64,000 nt of DNA from Nicotiana tabacum (lineage: Eukaryota > Streptophyta > Magnoliopsida > Solanales > Solanaceae): NCBI RefSeq assembly GCF_000715075.1, contig NC_134084.1:101846411-101910410 (forward strand), read 5' to 3'. Made by a program: the position numbers and the translations under genes. Shown here in pieces: positions 37,984 to 49,558 of the stretch; position 1 is the first letter of the stretch, and the number at the start of each line of letters is the position of its first letter. The notes beneath the pieces were generated by a model that did not search any database, was not told the DNA's origin, and saw nothing but the letters and a program-made list of their open reading frames with translations.

Positions 37984-40900
37984 ATGGCAATGTTAATTCA
38001 AAAATTGTCACCGCCATTTTCATGCCAGCGTCCACTCTATACATCATCATATCCACCCCCTTCTTCTTTACTTTCTATTACCATTTTCCCACAGAAGTAC
38101 CAAAATGCCCGGAAGAAATTGAGAATTTGTAGAGCCATGGTTCAGCAGAGTATGGCAGTTGAAGGAGCTTCTTCCCCTTTTGCTAAGGAAATAGAAAGAC
38201 TTTCAGCTAAAGAGTCTCTGCTTCTTGCTGTGAGTAATTCATGTGCCTTTTGTGTTCTCTTTTGAATTATTGCTTTAAAGTTTCAATCGTTTGCCTATTT
38301 AGCTAAAGAAATGTAATTGAAACGTGATGGTGGTTGAGTGAAAGTAGCTAATATTTGGAAATAAAATTTACATATCGACAAATTATATACTCCCTCCAGT
38401 CCCAATTTATTTGGCGCAATTCTCTTCTTCAACAACAACAACAAATACAAAAATTATACTACATATATTATGCTGTAGTATAATCCGGGGAGGGTAGTCA
38501 ATGACATAGCCACATACAATCAAAAAATTATACTGTGTATATAAAACATTATACTACATATATAAATAAAAAATTACTTTTTTACATGTATGGAGACCTT
38601 ACCACTAAGGTAGTATGTATGCACACCTTACAACTACCTCGTGGATGTATTGGTCAAAATCTGACCGCTGCCGTCAAGCTGACTAACGTCCCGTCCAGGC
38701 GGCAAGACGGTGAAAGACGACATGGGCTATTCCCCATCCAACATTCTCGATACCCGTCGAGCTAGAAGAAACGATGTTTAGAAGACGACCAAGACAGACA
38801 TAATGTAAGGGCGTCAGACCAAGTATATAGCAAAGGTCCCATGACTATATATAGTAAGGGAAAACCTTCGGTTAAGGGGATCTGGGGGGCTTCTCCCTCT
38901 CTCCTTCTCCCTCTCTACTTACTTCTCTCTTCTGCAATCTTCCAAAAAACAAAAGGAACAATTTAGCAATCTCCAGAGAAGAATATGTAACACAACCTCC
39001 CCCCATTGATCAAGGGGAGACACAACGAAAGTTCCAATAAGATTGGTTACTTCTATTTTGTCTTATGTACTATTTATCCAGTTAGCTCATTAATTTGGAA
39101 TTTATTATGGTTTGTTAAGATTTACCCCTTCACTTTCTTTGATTGATTTATTCAAAAAGATTTCAATATCTTTTGAGTCAAACAATTTGGCGCCGTCTGT
39201 GGGGATTTCTTAGTGAAATTTCCTAGTCTCTTCCAGATCAAAGACAAGAAACACGATTGCCCACCGGAAAGAGCGCTAAGGCAAAATCCAACCCATGCGA
39301 GACAAAGGCGCAGCATAAAAGGGGAAGGAGAGCCAAATAGAGTCACCAAATTTAGAAATCCTCGCCCCATCAACCATCGAAATGCCAAACAAAACGAGCA
39401 ACGTTACAAACCTGCTCTCATTCACCGATCCATCGGATGAGGGTAAGGAAAGTATCATTTTAACTCACCTTCTGCTCTTCGCTCAAGCAGGAACACAAAT
39501 GCCGCGCGGGTGAGCGAGCAAAGAAACATCTCAATTAAAGAATGAGAAACCACTACAAGACTATCGAAATATCGCCCGCCGACAACATCTTCAGGCCGGA
39601 ACCAGGCAAAGAAACTCCAATATGGGCACAAAATGAACATAAGCGAAACAACAACGATTCATACTCTCCGACATTATGCCCACTAATGCAGAAACCTCCA
39701 AAACCTGGGACTGACGATGCGTTACTATTTCGATACGTTCGAAATAACACCCTTTAAGGCCAAGGACCTTCGCCAAAAGAAAGAGTTCAACCTCGATCGA
39801 ACGACGGCGGGTCACTATTTTGATACGTTCAAAATAACACCCTTTAAGGCCAAGGGCCTTTGCCAAAAGGAAGAGTTCGACCTCGATCGAACGGCGACGG
39901 GTTACTATTTCGATACGTTCGAAATAACACCTTTTAAGGCCAAGGGCCTTCGCCAAAAAGAAGAATTCGATCTCGATCGATTGATGACGGGTTACTATGT
40001 CGATATGTTCGAAATAACACCCTTTAAGGCCAATGACCTTCGCCAAAAAGAAGAATTCGACCTCGATCGAACAACGACAGGTTACTATTTCGATAAGTTC
40101 GAAATAACACCCTTAAAGGCCAAGGGTCTTCCCCAAAAGGAAGAGTTCGACCTCGATCGAACGACGATGGGTTACTATTTTGATACGTTCGAAATAACAT
40201 CCTTTGAGGCCAAGGGCCTTCGCCAAAAAGAAGAATTCGACCTCGATCGAACGACGACGGGATACTATTTTGATGCGTTCGAAATAACACCCTTTAAGGC
40301 CAATGGCCTTCGCCAAAAAGAAGAATTCGACCTCGATCGAACGACGACAGGTTACTATTTCGATAAGTTCGAAATAACACGCTTAAAGGCCAAGGGTCTT
40401 CGCCAAAAGGAAGAGTTCGACCTCGATCGAATGACGATGGGTTACTATTTCGATACGTTCGAAATAACATCCTTTGAGGCCAAGGGCCTTCGCCAAAAAG
40501 AAGAATTCGATCTCGATCGAACGACAATGGGTTACTATTTCGATACGTTCGAAATAACACCCTTTAAGGCCAAAGGCCTTCGCCAAAAAGAAGAATTCGA
40601 CCTCAATCGAACGACACGACGGGTTACTATTTCGATACGTTCGAAATAATACTCTTTAAGGCCAAGGGCCTTCACCAAAAAGAAGAATTTGACCTCGATC
40701 GAACGACGACGGGTTACTATTTCGATACGTTCGAAATAACACCCTTTAAGGCCAAGGGTCTTTGCCAAAAGGAAGAGTTCGGCCTCGATCGAACGACGAC
40801 GGGTTACTATTTCGATACGTTCGAAATAACACCCTTTAAGGCCAAGGGCCTTCACCAAAGGAAGAATTTGACTTCGATCGAACGACAACAGGTTACTATT

Positions 40901-43900
40901 TTGATACTTTCGAAATAACACCCTTTAAGGCGAAGGGCCTTCGCCAAAAAGAAAAGTTCAACCTCGATCGAACAACGACGGGTTGATATTTCGACAAAAG
41001 TTCGAAATCACACCCCTAAGGCCACGAGCCATCACCAAAGAGAAAATTTTGAAATATATAGAAGGCCAGGGGCCGTCAATAAACCAAAAGGGGAGGAAAG
41101 ACCGAGACTCGCCATACGGGAATCTATCCCGCACCAAAATCACGAAAAGTGAAAACAAAGATAAAGTACAAGGCAAATAACAATGAAAAAATCCTTCTTT
41201 ATACAAAGTCACCGCGCCAACAGTCGCAGATTACACACGGCCCAAGCCAACAATAAAAAAAAGAAGAAAAGAAGAAAGGAACAACGATAACCGACGATGA
41301 ATAAAAAAAACAGACTAAGACAATATTCTTTCACTCAGCGTCATCACCGCCACATCATCGCCATCATCTCCAGGAAGCTCTCCCTCATCATCCGCGCCCT
41401 CTTCGGCCTCTGGAGTCGCACACTCATAACCACAGTTGACACGAGCCTCTTGCGCCTTTGCTCGTGCTCCTTCATATGCGGCCTCAGTAACATTGCCCGT
41501 TTCCCACAGGCTCTTGTATATATCCCGCTGAGCTTCAGCATGAACACAAAGCTCGTGTAAGCGGCGGGGAACATCGGCGGAGGAAGATTCAATCTGTGCC
41601 AACAGTCGCTCCTTTTCAGCCTCCAGAGCGGCGACCTGATCTCCTAAAGTCGAATCTTCCCGATCGATCTCACCAATGCGCTCCTCAAGCCTCGCCTCCA
41701 TTAGCGTTGTTGTCGCTCTATCCGAATCCTGCTCGGACTGGAGGACGCGGATAGTGTTCTCCAGGGCCGCCGCCCTTGCTGAAGCCGCAGACCAGGCACT
41801 CTCGATACTCTCCAACCCGACGACCTTTCTTTCCAACTCGGCCATCTTTCCCATCCACTCTACACTCATCGCCTCGACCTTGATAATATTCTGGTCCATC
41901 TTGGCTTGTATTGACCTCAGTCTCCCCTGCAGATAGTCACATTCTGTGGCCACCCACTTTCCCACCTCGAGCTCTTCATCCTTCGCGCGAAGCTGCTCTT
42001 CGAGCACATTGTTCCTGCGAATGGCCTCCATCAACTGCTGGTCTCTCTTCTCCAATTCCTCGCCGAGGGATCGAGCACCAGGATTCTCCCTCAGTCGCTC
42101 GTGCATCTTACGACCCTTGTTGTGATAGCGTCGATACCTTTCCAACATCTTCAAGAAAAGCTTGGCCCGAATATCGGCCCTGCGCATATTCTCCACTTCC
42201 ACCATGTATGTCTGAAAAACAAAAAGATGGTTTAAAGCCATATCAGCAAAAATGAAAGAAGTATAAAGAAAAGTGCGACGTACTCTCAAGCCCATAGCGG
42301 CCACCTCATTCATCAAATCGACATCAGGAACGTTCCGGAGAGCCTCGTTCTCGGCAGCAGAACACAAAATGTCGAACTGTGGCACCATATCCTCCGTATC
42401 CCCCAGGAGATTAACATCCGAAGAAATCTCAAGAATGCGGGCTGGCCCTCCCGCACGAACCACCGAGTGGGTAATACCCTCCTCAAACATCCTCACATCA
42501 TCAGGATCGAGGTCCGACTTGGATTCATAATCGTCGACCACAACGCCTTTTCCTTTTTGAGCAGCTGAAGAGGAAGCACAACCAGGCACGGAGGACGAGG
42601 GTATGTCCGAAAACACAACGGCAGCCTCAGAAACTCGACCCCCCGTCACGACAGGTTGCTGATCAACAATAGCAGCAGGAACCTCCGTCGACGGGGCATA
42701 TATGACGGCTGTCTCCTTCTCAATGGGCGGAGCGGTGTTAACCCCCACCCTAGATTCTGTCAATGGAGAGTCGTCTAGGTGTATTACAATTGGAGGGGTT
42801 GTCTCGAATTCCACTCGCCGCCTCTTGGATGACCCTTCTTTTCCTCAGAATAGGGAAATTCACCTGTCAGACGAGCGACACGAGTCGGAACCTCAGTTTG
42901 AGAAGTGGCCTCCGCAAGAATAACCACAGTCGCCGACTCGACTGAAGCAACCCTCGACGAAGGCCAGACGGTAGGTGCTGCAGCAGGGCGAGCAGACCAT
43001 GCCGACTGACGAAAAGCTAATGGAGGAGCCCTCGCCCTCCGTACTCTCCCTGGCATCGACAAAACCGCACATAAGCAACTGAGTAAAAAGAGAGGGAAAA
43101 TAGCAAGATGGAACAACATCTCACTTGTGAGGGGCCTGCGTCCAAATTTCTCATAAAAGGCCTACCATGTGCAGACCCCCGCCGTATGGGGAAGGATGGC
43201 ACTCACCCACTCGCGGATACCCTTGACAGATGGAGGGGGCAATTTCTTAGCTGCAGAGACAATGGGGTTTAGTACTGTAATAGAAAGCGGTCGGGCATCT
43301 CAACGACTAAAAAGTAAAACATAAGAAACTTACGTGCAAAGTTCCACTTCTCAAGGAATCCCGTTGGATCCGCCACAATGTGCTCAGTCCGCACATAGAA
43401 ATAATTCTCGTAGAAACGACGGTTAGCCCTGTCGTCCATTTTCACCACCGGACTCTTCGACCCTCGAGGACGCATGTGAAGCATCGTGCCGCGGATAAGC
43501 TGTGGGGCGAAGATATTGAGCATGTGATCCAAAGTGATCTTACGGCTAGCGAGTTCCGCAAACTTGAGCAACATAAGGAACATCTTATATAGGTACGACG
43601 AAAGTTGGGCGGGGCACACCTCATTAAAACGGCAGAAATTTACCACCAGGAGAGGGAGAGGAATTGTGTATCCAATAAGAAAGGGGTAGGCATAAAACAC
43701 GCAGTACCCAGGACAGTCAAAATGAACTATGTCGTTCCCTATCGCCGGTCGCATGTCAACGTAATCGGGGATCCCCCACCTAGCTTTCACCTCTGATAGA
43801 AGGAACAAGTTCCAGCTTCACCCCGACGCGACTACCGAAGTCGGTCAATTCTCTCCCAGGACGAGGAAAAATCTCAACTACCGACGGGACCTCCTCGTCT

Positions 43901-46900
43901 TCCACCACTTCTGCCCCTCCAGTGGCCTGAGCAACATTTTTCAGTGCCGGAATTGTGACGGGGAGATCGGTGCGAGAGGAATTACCAACCATTTTGTCAG
44001 GGTGATGCGGTAAAAAGACAACGGAAAGAAAGGGTGAGAGTTTTCAATTAACTAAGAGCAAACAAAAACTCGGAATATTAGGAAGAAAGTATATCTGGAG
44101 AATTCTTTCAAGCAAAGGGCAAAGAAGTGTGTCGATCGAATGATGTGTTCCTTCTATTTATAAGAGACATAAATCCCCTAAGCACGAAACCCAAGAGTTG
44201 CCAATCGAATCTGATAGGGCACGAAACGTTTCGGTTCCCCAGGAACGTGTGTCATAATGGCGGCAGCCACGAAACAACGCTTCAATACCAAACGACGTTT
44301 CGGTTACGAAACGGCTGCAACGGTCTAAGGATATTGAAAGAACGCCGTCATTCCACTTGAAACCCAAAAAGCATAACCAAGGAACAAGTAGTAGATTTCT
44401 CTCGAATTCGTAGCAATCATGATCCGTCTGCTTGGCCCGACAGGGGACGACCCCGACAGACGAATGGACTAACTGTATTGGTCAAAATCTGACCGCTGCC
44501 GTCAAGCTGACCAACGTTCCGTCCAGGCGGCAAGGCGGTGAAAGACGACATTGCCTATTCCATATCCAACATTCTCGATACCCGTCGAACCAGAAGAAAC
44601 GATGTTTAGAGGACGACCAAGACAGACATAATGTAAAGGCGTCGGACCAAGTAGATAGCAAAGGACCCATGACTATATATAGTAAGGAAAACCTTCGATC
44701 AAGGGGGGGGGGGCTTCTCCCTCTCTACTTCTCTATTCTGCAATCTTCCAAAAAACAAAAGGAACAATTTAGCAATCTCCAGAGAAGAATATGTAAAACA
44801 ACCTCCTCCATAGATCAAGGGGAGACACAACGAAGGTTCCAATAAGATTGGTTAATTCTATTTCGTCTTATGTACTTTATCCAGTTAGCTCATTGATCTG
44901 GAATTTATTATGGTTTACTAAGATTTATCCCTTCACTTTCTTTGATTGGTTTATTCAAAAAGGTTTTAATATCTTTTGAGTCAAACAGTGGAGATAGAGA
45001 GGTTTACAATAGACCTTCGGTTCTGTGAAGCATAAGCACAACCGTAATGAAAAAGAAAACTACCAGAAACAAAGGTGAGGAGCCATGGAAAAGAAGCATT
45101 GATAACAGCAAGATAGTAAGATGACCAAAATAAAAGCAAGAACACGCAATAAGAGAAACCTAAGACTAAAAAACAATACGTGAGTAGGTACTAAAATGAT
45201 TGACACCTTAAAGTTTACTTTTATGAGTTTAAATTCTACATATGGTAAAACATATTTACACAATCAGGTTATTTATTAGATAATTATAGGTACATCAGTT
45301 AATAAATGCTAATTGCTAATCTGGTTTGAATGGAAACTAACATGCTATTACAAATTAAAATTCACTGGTCTTGTTATCTACCGTGGCTGTGTATATAACT
45401 TAAATTCTACCTTTACAAACAAATCATCTGGTACAAGTGCACTTTTGATATTTTGATATCAATTCTATGTGTCACAAGGTGTTCGTTCTCCCTAAACATT
45501 GTGTCTAGTCAAACTATGCGAAACAAATTGGGATAGAGGTAGTAAAAAGTACAAATTATTGGAAAATATTTGGAAAAAATGGTAGACTCGCCAAAGAGTC
45601 TTAGTGTTATTCTTACATAGGGAGTATTTAGTATTTGTCCCTTGAGCACTTGTATATGTTGCATATTCTACAACAGTTGAAAGATGCTGGAGGTTTTGAG
45701 GCAGTAGTCACGGGGAGGACAACAGATGTACAGCGCATTGATGTGAATGAGAGGATCATTGCCCTTGAGAGACTCAATCCAACACCTCGACCAACAACGT
45801 AAGGATTTAAAATCTGACTGAGCAACACCATTTGTTCAAGCTTCTTGATAAGATATTTACTTGTGTTTTCAGCTATCCAGGTCTCCTTATTTGGAAGGTC
45901 GATGGAATTTTGAGTGGTTTGGAGCTGCAAGTCCAGTGTTCTTGGCTACCAGACTTTTATTTGGGCAAGTATTCTTTTCCTCCGTTTAGTGGATTACAGC
46001 CAGTTATATTAAACATTATGCACTGGTTTTTGTTATAGTTCAGTTTGATTCAAATAGCTGCTAATATACGAATATTGTGCTGTTGCAGGAGAATTCCTCC
46101 AACACTGGCAAATCTATCAAAATTAGATCTCCTAATAAAAAATGTATATGGGACTGCTATTGCGCATGTGAAATTACTGAATTCGGTAACTCATCTATGT
46201 CAATACATTTCATATGCAGAACATATGTGATAGTCAAACAGAAAAGAGTTTTCTTTTTACTAATTAGACGGTGGAAGGAAAAGAATAGCAATGGAGTTTG
46301 TTTATGCTTTCTTAGTCAATGCAGTGCAAGAACTGGATTCTAGCCTGCATTCTAGTTTTCTTTCTTTCCTTTACTTCACACTTCATTGGTAATCGGTGCT
46401 TCGTGTATTGTAAAACTATGCAAAATAATCAAGCGACAAAGGATTGATAGAAACAAAGAAAAATGGCAAAGGAACTAGCAAATATTAATGATGGAAAAAG
46501 TTAAAAAGAGTTAAGACAAATTGAACTGATAGGCATTTGATTGACATGATGTTGTAAGCTCGCAGCTAGCCCCCTGAGTTGGACCATAACACACGCAATA
46601 TGCATAAGAAAAGCTTGATGCTTTGACACTAGCGGCTTAGTATCAGGAAACGAAGAAGCAACATAATCAAATGCGCTGTGATAACTGGTACATGTACCAT
46701 TCTCCTCACTAAGGATTAGGCATATGGGAGCCTTATAAGAAAAAATGATTAGGTAGATGAGATGAAATCACCTAGCTATTTTGCCTCAACTAGAATGAAG
46801 ACCCTGGGAGATCATTGACCGCTAGGCCAAACAAACATATTCTAAATTATTGAATAAGTTTTCTATTAAGAAAATTCAAAGGGCCGAGTATTCCTTGGTT

Positions 46901-48369
46901 TACACTAAGTTCTGAACCTAAATGCTCATGCTCAGTTAACCTGACACTCAAAGCTTAACCCTAATACTTCTAATTAAGAAGAATTACCTTAGCCCTGATT
47001 GGCCTAAGCAAGTTAGTCCATCTCGGCTCAACCTAGTCAAGGCCTCGAGGTGCTGCTTCATAATTATTTCTGATCATCAGGAAAGTAGTTGCATATATTT
47101 CTGATCATTGAATATTAGCAAAGACAAATATATTGATGGTGGAATGCAGATCGAAAGTAAATTTGTTCTCTCCAGCAAGTTTTCTGTTGAGGGGCCTCTT
47201 CGAATGAAGGAGGAATATGTTGAAGGGATATTTGAAACTCCAAAGGTAAATGAGGATACCGTGCCTGAGCAACTAAGAGGTGCTCTCGGTCAGGCTGTTA
47301 GCACTCTCCAGCAACTTCCTGTTCCCGTCAGAGATACTGTGTCCAGTGGGTTGAAAATTCCTCTTGGTAAGAATTTGATATCTCTTTAGGATTTGGTATT
47401 TGTTATCAACTATAAGGACTAATCTAAGTGATTTAGAGTAAGGTAGTGTCTCTTGATAAGAGAGCTAAATGTGCAATAATGCACCTTCACAAGCATATTT
47501 AAGCTTATGAACATATTAGAGTGATGTTTCTTTTTCTAAAAATAATAATGTACGAGGGTGATTTATCTTTTGAACATTACTACTTCATCTCATAGACTCT
47601 GTCCCACTTTTGTCTGGAATCTTGAGTTCTTTATTTCACTTCTTGTTGTTTTCAGAATCTTGAGTAGTTAAGTTCATTTTCTGCATTAAAGTGTAAGATA
47701 ATATTCTTGGTTACGGTCAGATTTCTCGTCTTGGTTGTCCAGTTCCTTCAACTGCTTGGCAAGGTCTATCTTGGCGTCGTAGAAGCTTGACATGTTTAAT
47801 CTTTCCTAAAGCAATATTTGTGCTACTGTATTAGACACATAATATAATACTCCTAGTTACTTTTTACAGGCGAGGCGTTTCAAAGACTCATTATGATTTC
47901 TTACCTTGATGAAGAGATCCTGGTAAGTCCACTTCAATTAGTTTTATGAGCTGCTTTAGTAATTCAGGATGGGTATCAGACTAGAAATACTCCCAGTAGT
48001 GGACATGAAATGCAGCGATGCTTTCATAAATGCTGAAACCGAACCACAACCAATGGCCTTGCAAAATTAATAACTCGTAGCTTCTTCACTATATTTATAA
48101 CTGAGTACTTTTATAATGTAGAATGACAAGATATAAGGAATACTTTTATGGATTTATGCGCTTGAATATTCGCGTATGAATCTGCAGTTCGCTTGAATAA
48201 ATTATCTCTGCAATTGTATGCCAATTCATATGATAGTGCATTGAACCAAAAAGTTCATATTAATTTCTGATGTTGGTTGTTTGAAAAACAGATAGTAAGG
48301 AACTCTGCAGGAGAACCTGAGGTTTTAACAAGGTTGGATCCAGCCCCTGATCCCGAACCATTATTTTAA
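37984..48369 (+). CDS. Plastid-lipid-associated protein / fibrillin, chloroplast (7 exons)
   Basis: Exons: 37984-38229, 45677-45798, 45881-45964, 46089-46185, 47150-47366, 47870-47922, 48292-48369; 897 nt, 298 residues plus stop, frame open throughout. Residues 1-50 are Ser/Pro/Arg-rich like a chloroplast transit peptide. The PAP/fibrillin body follows: AKEIERLSAKESLLLA (to residue 82), NPTPRPTTSPYLEGRW (~116-131), EGPLRMKEEYVEG, LPVPVRDTVSSGLKIPL, SYLDEEIL near 266 and PEVLTRLD near the end. Fibrillins bind lipids and quinones at plastoglobules and thylakoids. Splice sites are GT-AG except intron 3, which needs GC at 45965-45966; the annotated GT at 45969 would break the frame. Intron 1 (7.4 kb) contains nested transposons. 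Family sure; subfamily uncertain (length fits a PAP13-like member). Confidence 0.85.
38646..39184 (+). repeat. 5' LTR of Tat-2
   Basis: 539 bp. It carries a TATA-like CTATATATAG near 38845 and a short CTCCCTCTCTCCTT pyrimidine stretch near 38897. Confidence 0.92.
39187..39206 (+). promoter_or_regulatory. Primer-binding site of Tat-2
   Basis: TTTGGCGCCGTCTGTGGGGA, three bases after the LTR; TGGCGCC start as in Tat-1. Confidence 0.65.
39715..40995 (+). repeat. 90-bp tandem array with a 270-bp higher-order unit
   Basis: About 14 copies of a 90-bp unit, anchored by CGATACGTTCGAAATAACAC at about 39730, 39820, 39910, 40000 and so on. Each unit contains CTCGATCGA and TTCGAA palindromes. The period is a multiple of three, so a 310-residue ORF (39717-40649, repeating FEITPFKAKGLRQKEEFDLD) and several minus-strand ORFs stay open. 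Copies at 40081-40350 and 40351-40620 match as triplets, a 270-bp higher-order repeat. After 40610 indels break the frame. I treat it as non-coding until shown otherwise. Confidence 0.9.
41315..43992 (-). pseudogene. Tat-2 antisense gene (Transposase_28-like + coiled coil), spliced
   Basis: Minus-strand ATG 43992 (MVGNSSRTDLPV). A frameshift near 43800 leads into YAYPFLIGYTIPLPLLVVNF, the LSSYLYKM region, and FLEKWNFA ending at C (43334) before GTAAGT. Intron 1 is 83 bp; exon 2 (43250-43125, 126 nt) reads VKGIREWVSAIL with one TAG and ends before GTGAGA. Then an acidic, Ser-rich region and a long coiled coil (about 42180-41500) to the stop near 41315. The apparently continuous 499-residue ORF from 42814 spans a 72-bp intron (42283-42212, GTACGT...TTTTTCAG) that happens to stay open. 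TATAAATAG lies on the minus strand near 44157-44164. It is the only protein-like gene in Tat-2. Function unknown. Confidence 0.75.
44474..44987 (+). repeat. 3' LTR of Tat-2
   Basis: 514 bp, a direct repeat of 38646-39184. It has a G12-type run near 44705 and a shorter pyrimidine stretch than the 5' copy. Confidence 0.92.
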
Positions 48370-48644
48370 TATGAGAGTTAAGAGAATGGGGAGCTCCACT
48401 TCTCTGAAAGAACCGGGTCATTTCCTTCATCACTTCACAGCTGTATTTAAAATCTACATTAACGTATACATCAGTTGCATCTACCTCATACTTTTTCTTT
48501 TTCTTTTTCTCACCAAGTGTTGTATAGATTAATGTCACTAAAGGAATCATAAAGGAGTTTAATTTTTATACATTGCTGTGTTTAAGATTTTTTTTTTTAC
48601 TCTATTCCATCATTTAAAAGGTAACTAACTCTTCATAATGAGTG
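48370..48644 (+). other. Presumed 3' UTR of the fibrillin gene
   Basis: 275 bp between the stop codon and Tat-3. No AATAAA was seen. The polyadenylation site could lie here or inside the Tat-3 LTR. Confidence 0.4.
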
Positions 48645-49196
48645 TGTTTAACCAAAAAATGGAATTTCGGTCAAAGCTTTAATTTAGAAGAATTCGGGTT
48701 ACTGATAATCAAAAATTAAATAAAAGGAAGTAATTTTGCTAACAATCAGATAAGCAAAAGAAAACAAAGTAAACCAGTGTATTCAGATAATAATTTCATG
48801 TCCTTATAAATGATCCATTCTCTTCCTTTTATAGCTATCTTCAAGATATACGTTTTGTCTTTGTCATAATAAGGCCATTATAGACATTTAAAGGCATTAG
48901 GTGCTACGTTACATAATCATTGTAATTCAATACAGATTCTCTAACGTTTTTAGTATTTAATGCTTATTAAATATTGTATCTGTACTTTCTTGTGCTGTCA
49001 GATTCATTCTTCTTGATTTTAAATAGGTACGAGCGTTGAGTCTTTTGAATAACCGCTTGTGCCTCTTCTTGTGCCTTTGCTCGTATCTGTTGCAACTCGT
49101 GCCTCTTCGCTAATCATCATCCTTTGACCCACCTCCATGTCATGACACGTCATCTTTCAATCACTTCAATATGTAAACTCAATTTTTCCCAATACA
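48645..49196 (-). repeat. 3' LTR of Tat-3
   Basis: 552 bp, nearly identical to 58898-59449, with only scattered substitutions by eye. Confidence 0.93.
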
Positions 49197-49215
49197 GATA
49201 GTCCCCCCACTTGCC
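49197..49215 (-). promoter_or_regulatory. Polypurine tract of Tat-3
   Basis: Minus strand reads GGCAAGTGGGGGGACTATC directly before TGTATTGG of the 3' LTR. The GGGGACTATC core is shared with Tat-1. Confidence 0.8.
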
Positions 49216-49558
49216 ATTTATTCATCAATTGAATATTTGGGAAGTGGAATTTATTAAAGCGGGAATTTTTGTCACTATTAATGCTTATGACAGAATCGAC
49301 GCTTCAATTTTCTATTTAATGCTCATTACACGTGACACCCTTTTATTGGTTCTGCAACTTTGCAGCGCTTTTTAAGGCTTTTTTACAGCTTCATTAATCA
49401 CGAAGCGACAGTTCTCATTATGACCTTTCCATCACTGCACCTTTTCCTTTGACGGTTGCTTCTTAATATAAATATAATTTTTCGCTTTTGTCTTTACCAC
49501 ATAAAGTTCTCTGAATATTCAATTCTTGAATCTTTGTTTGCTTCTTCCTCGTATTATC

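Larger units (their letters stand above)
38646..44987 (+). mobile_element. Tat-2: LTR retrotransposon without gag or pol
   Basis: LTRs 38646-39184 and 44474-44987 begin TGTATTGGTC and end CAAACA. An exact 5-bp TSD GTGGA flanks it (38641-38645 and 44988-44992). A TTTGGCGCCGTCTGTGGGG primer site follows the 5' LTR. The interior lacks any Gag, protease, RT or integrase motif. It holds a 90-bp tandem array (39715-40995) and an antisense gene (41315-43992, minus) related to those of the other Tat elements. It is in the sense orientation of the fibrillin gene, in intron 1. LTRs differ at roughly one site in twenty by eye. Confidence 0.9.
38428..45215 (+). mobile_element. SINE-like retroposon, split by Tat-2
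   Basis: The flanks of Tat-2 join into the text GGAGACCTTACCACTAAGG ... CCTCGTGGAGATAGAGAGG ... ATAGACCTTCGG, which I recognise as a repeated Solanaceae retroposon type, followed by AAGCATAAGCACAACCG and a body to about 45215. CAACAACAACAAC sits at the left. Full boundaries and the RNA polymerase III boxes were not resolved. Confidence 0.5.
38391..45541. mobile_element. Stowaway-like MITE ends in fibrillin intron 1, split by later insertions
   Basis: CTCCCTCCAGTCCCAATTTA at 38391 and, inverted, CTACCTCTATCCCAATTTG ending at about 45541, each beside TA. The interior pieces (about 38391-38427 and 45480-45541) retain text such as GTCTAGTCAAAC seen in such MITEs. The insertion between them is the SINE-like unit with Tat-2 inside. 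Confidence 0.6.

Noticed and set aside
39717..40649. 310-residue repetitive protein
   Set aside because: It follows from a tandem unit of 90 bp; both strands stay open, and the frame breaks when the unit length varies.
41315..42814. Single 499-residue ORF as one uninterrupted protein
   Set aside because: It spans a 72-bp segment with GTACGT and TTTTTCAG ends whose translation is unlike its surroundings; better read as two exons of the antisense gene.
45969..45970. Canonical GT donor for fibrillin exon 3
   Set aside because: It leaves exon 4 in the wrong frame; the GC donor four bases upstream restores the family sequence.
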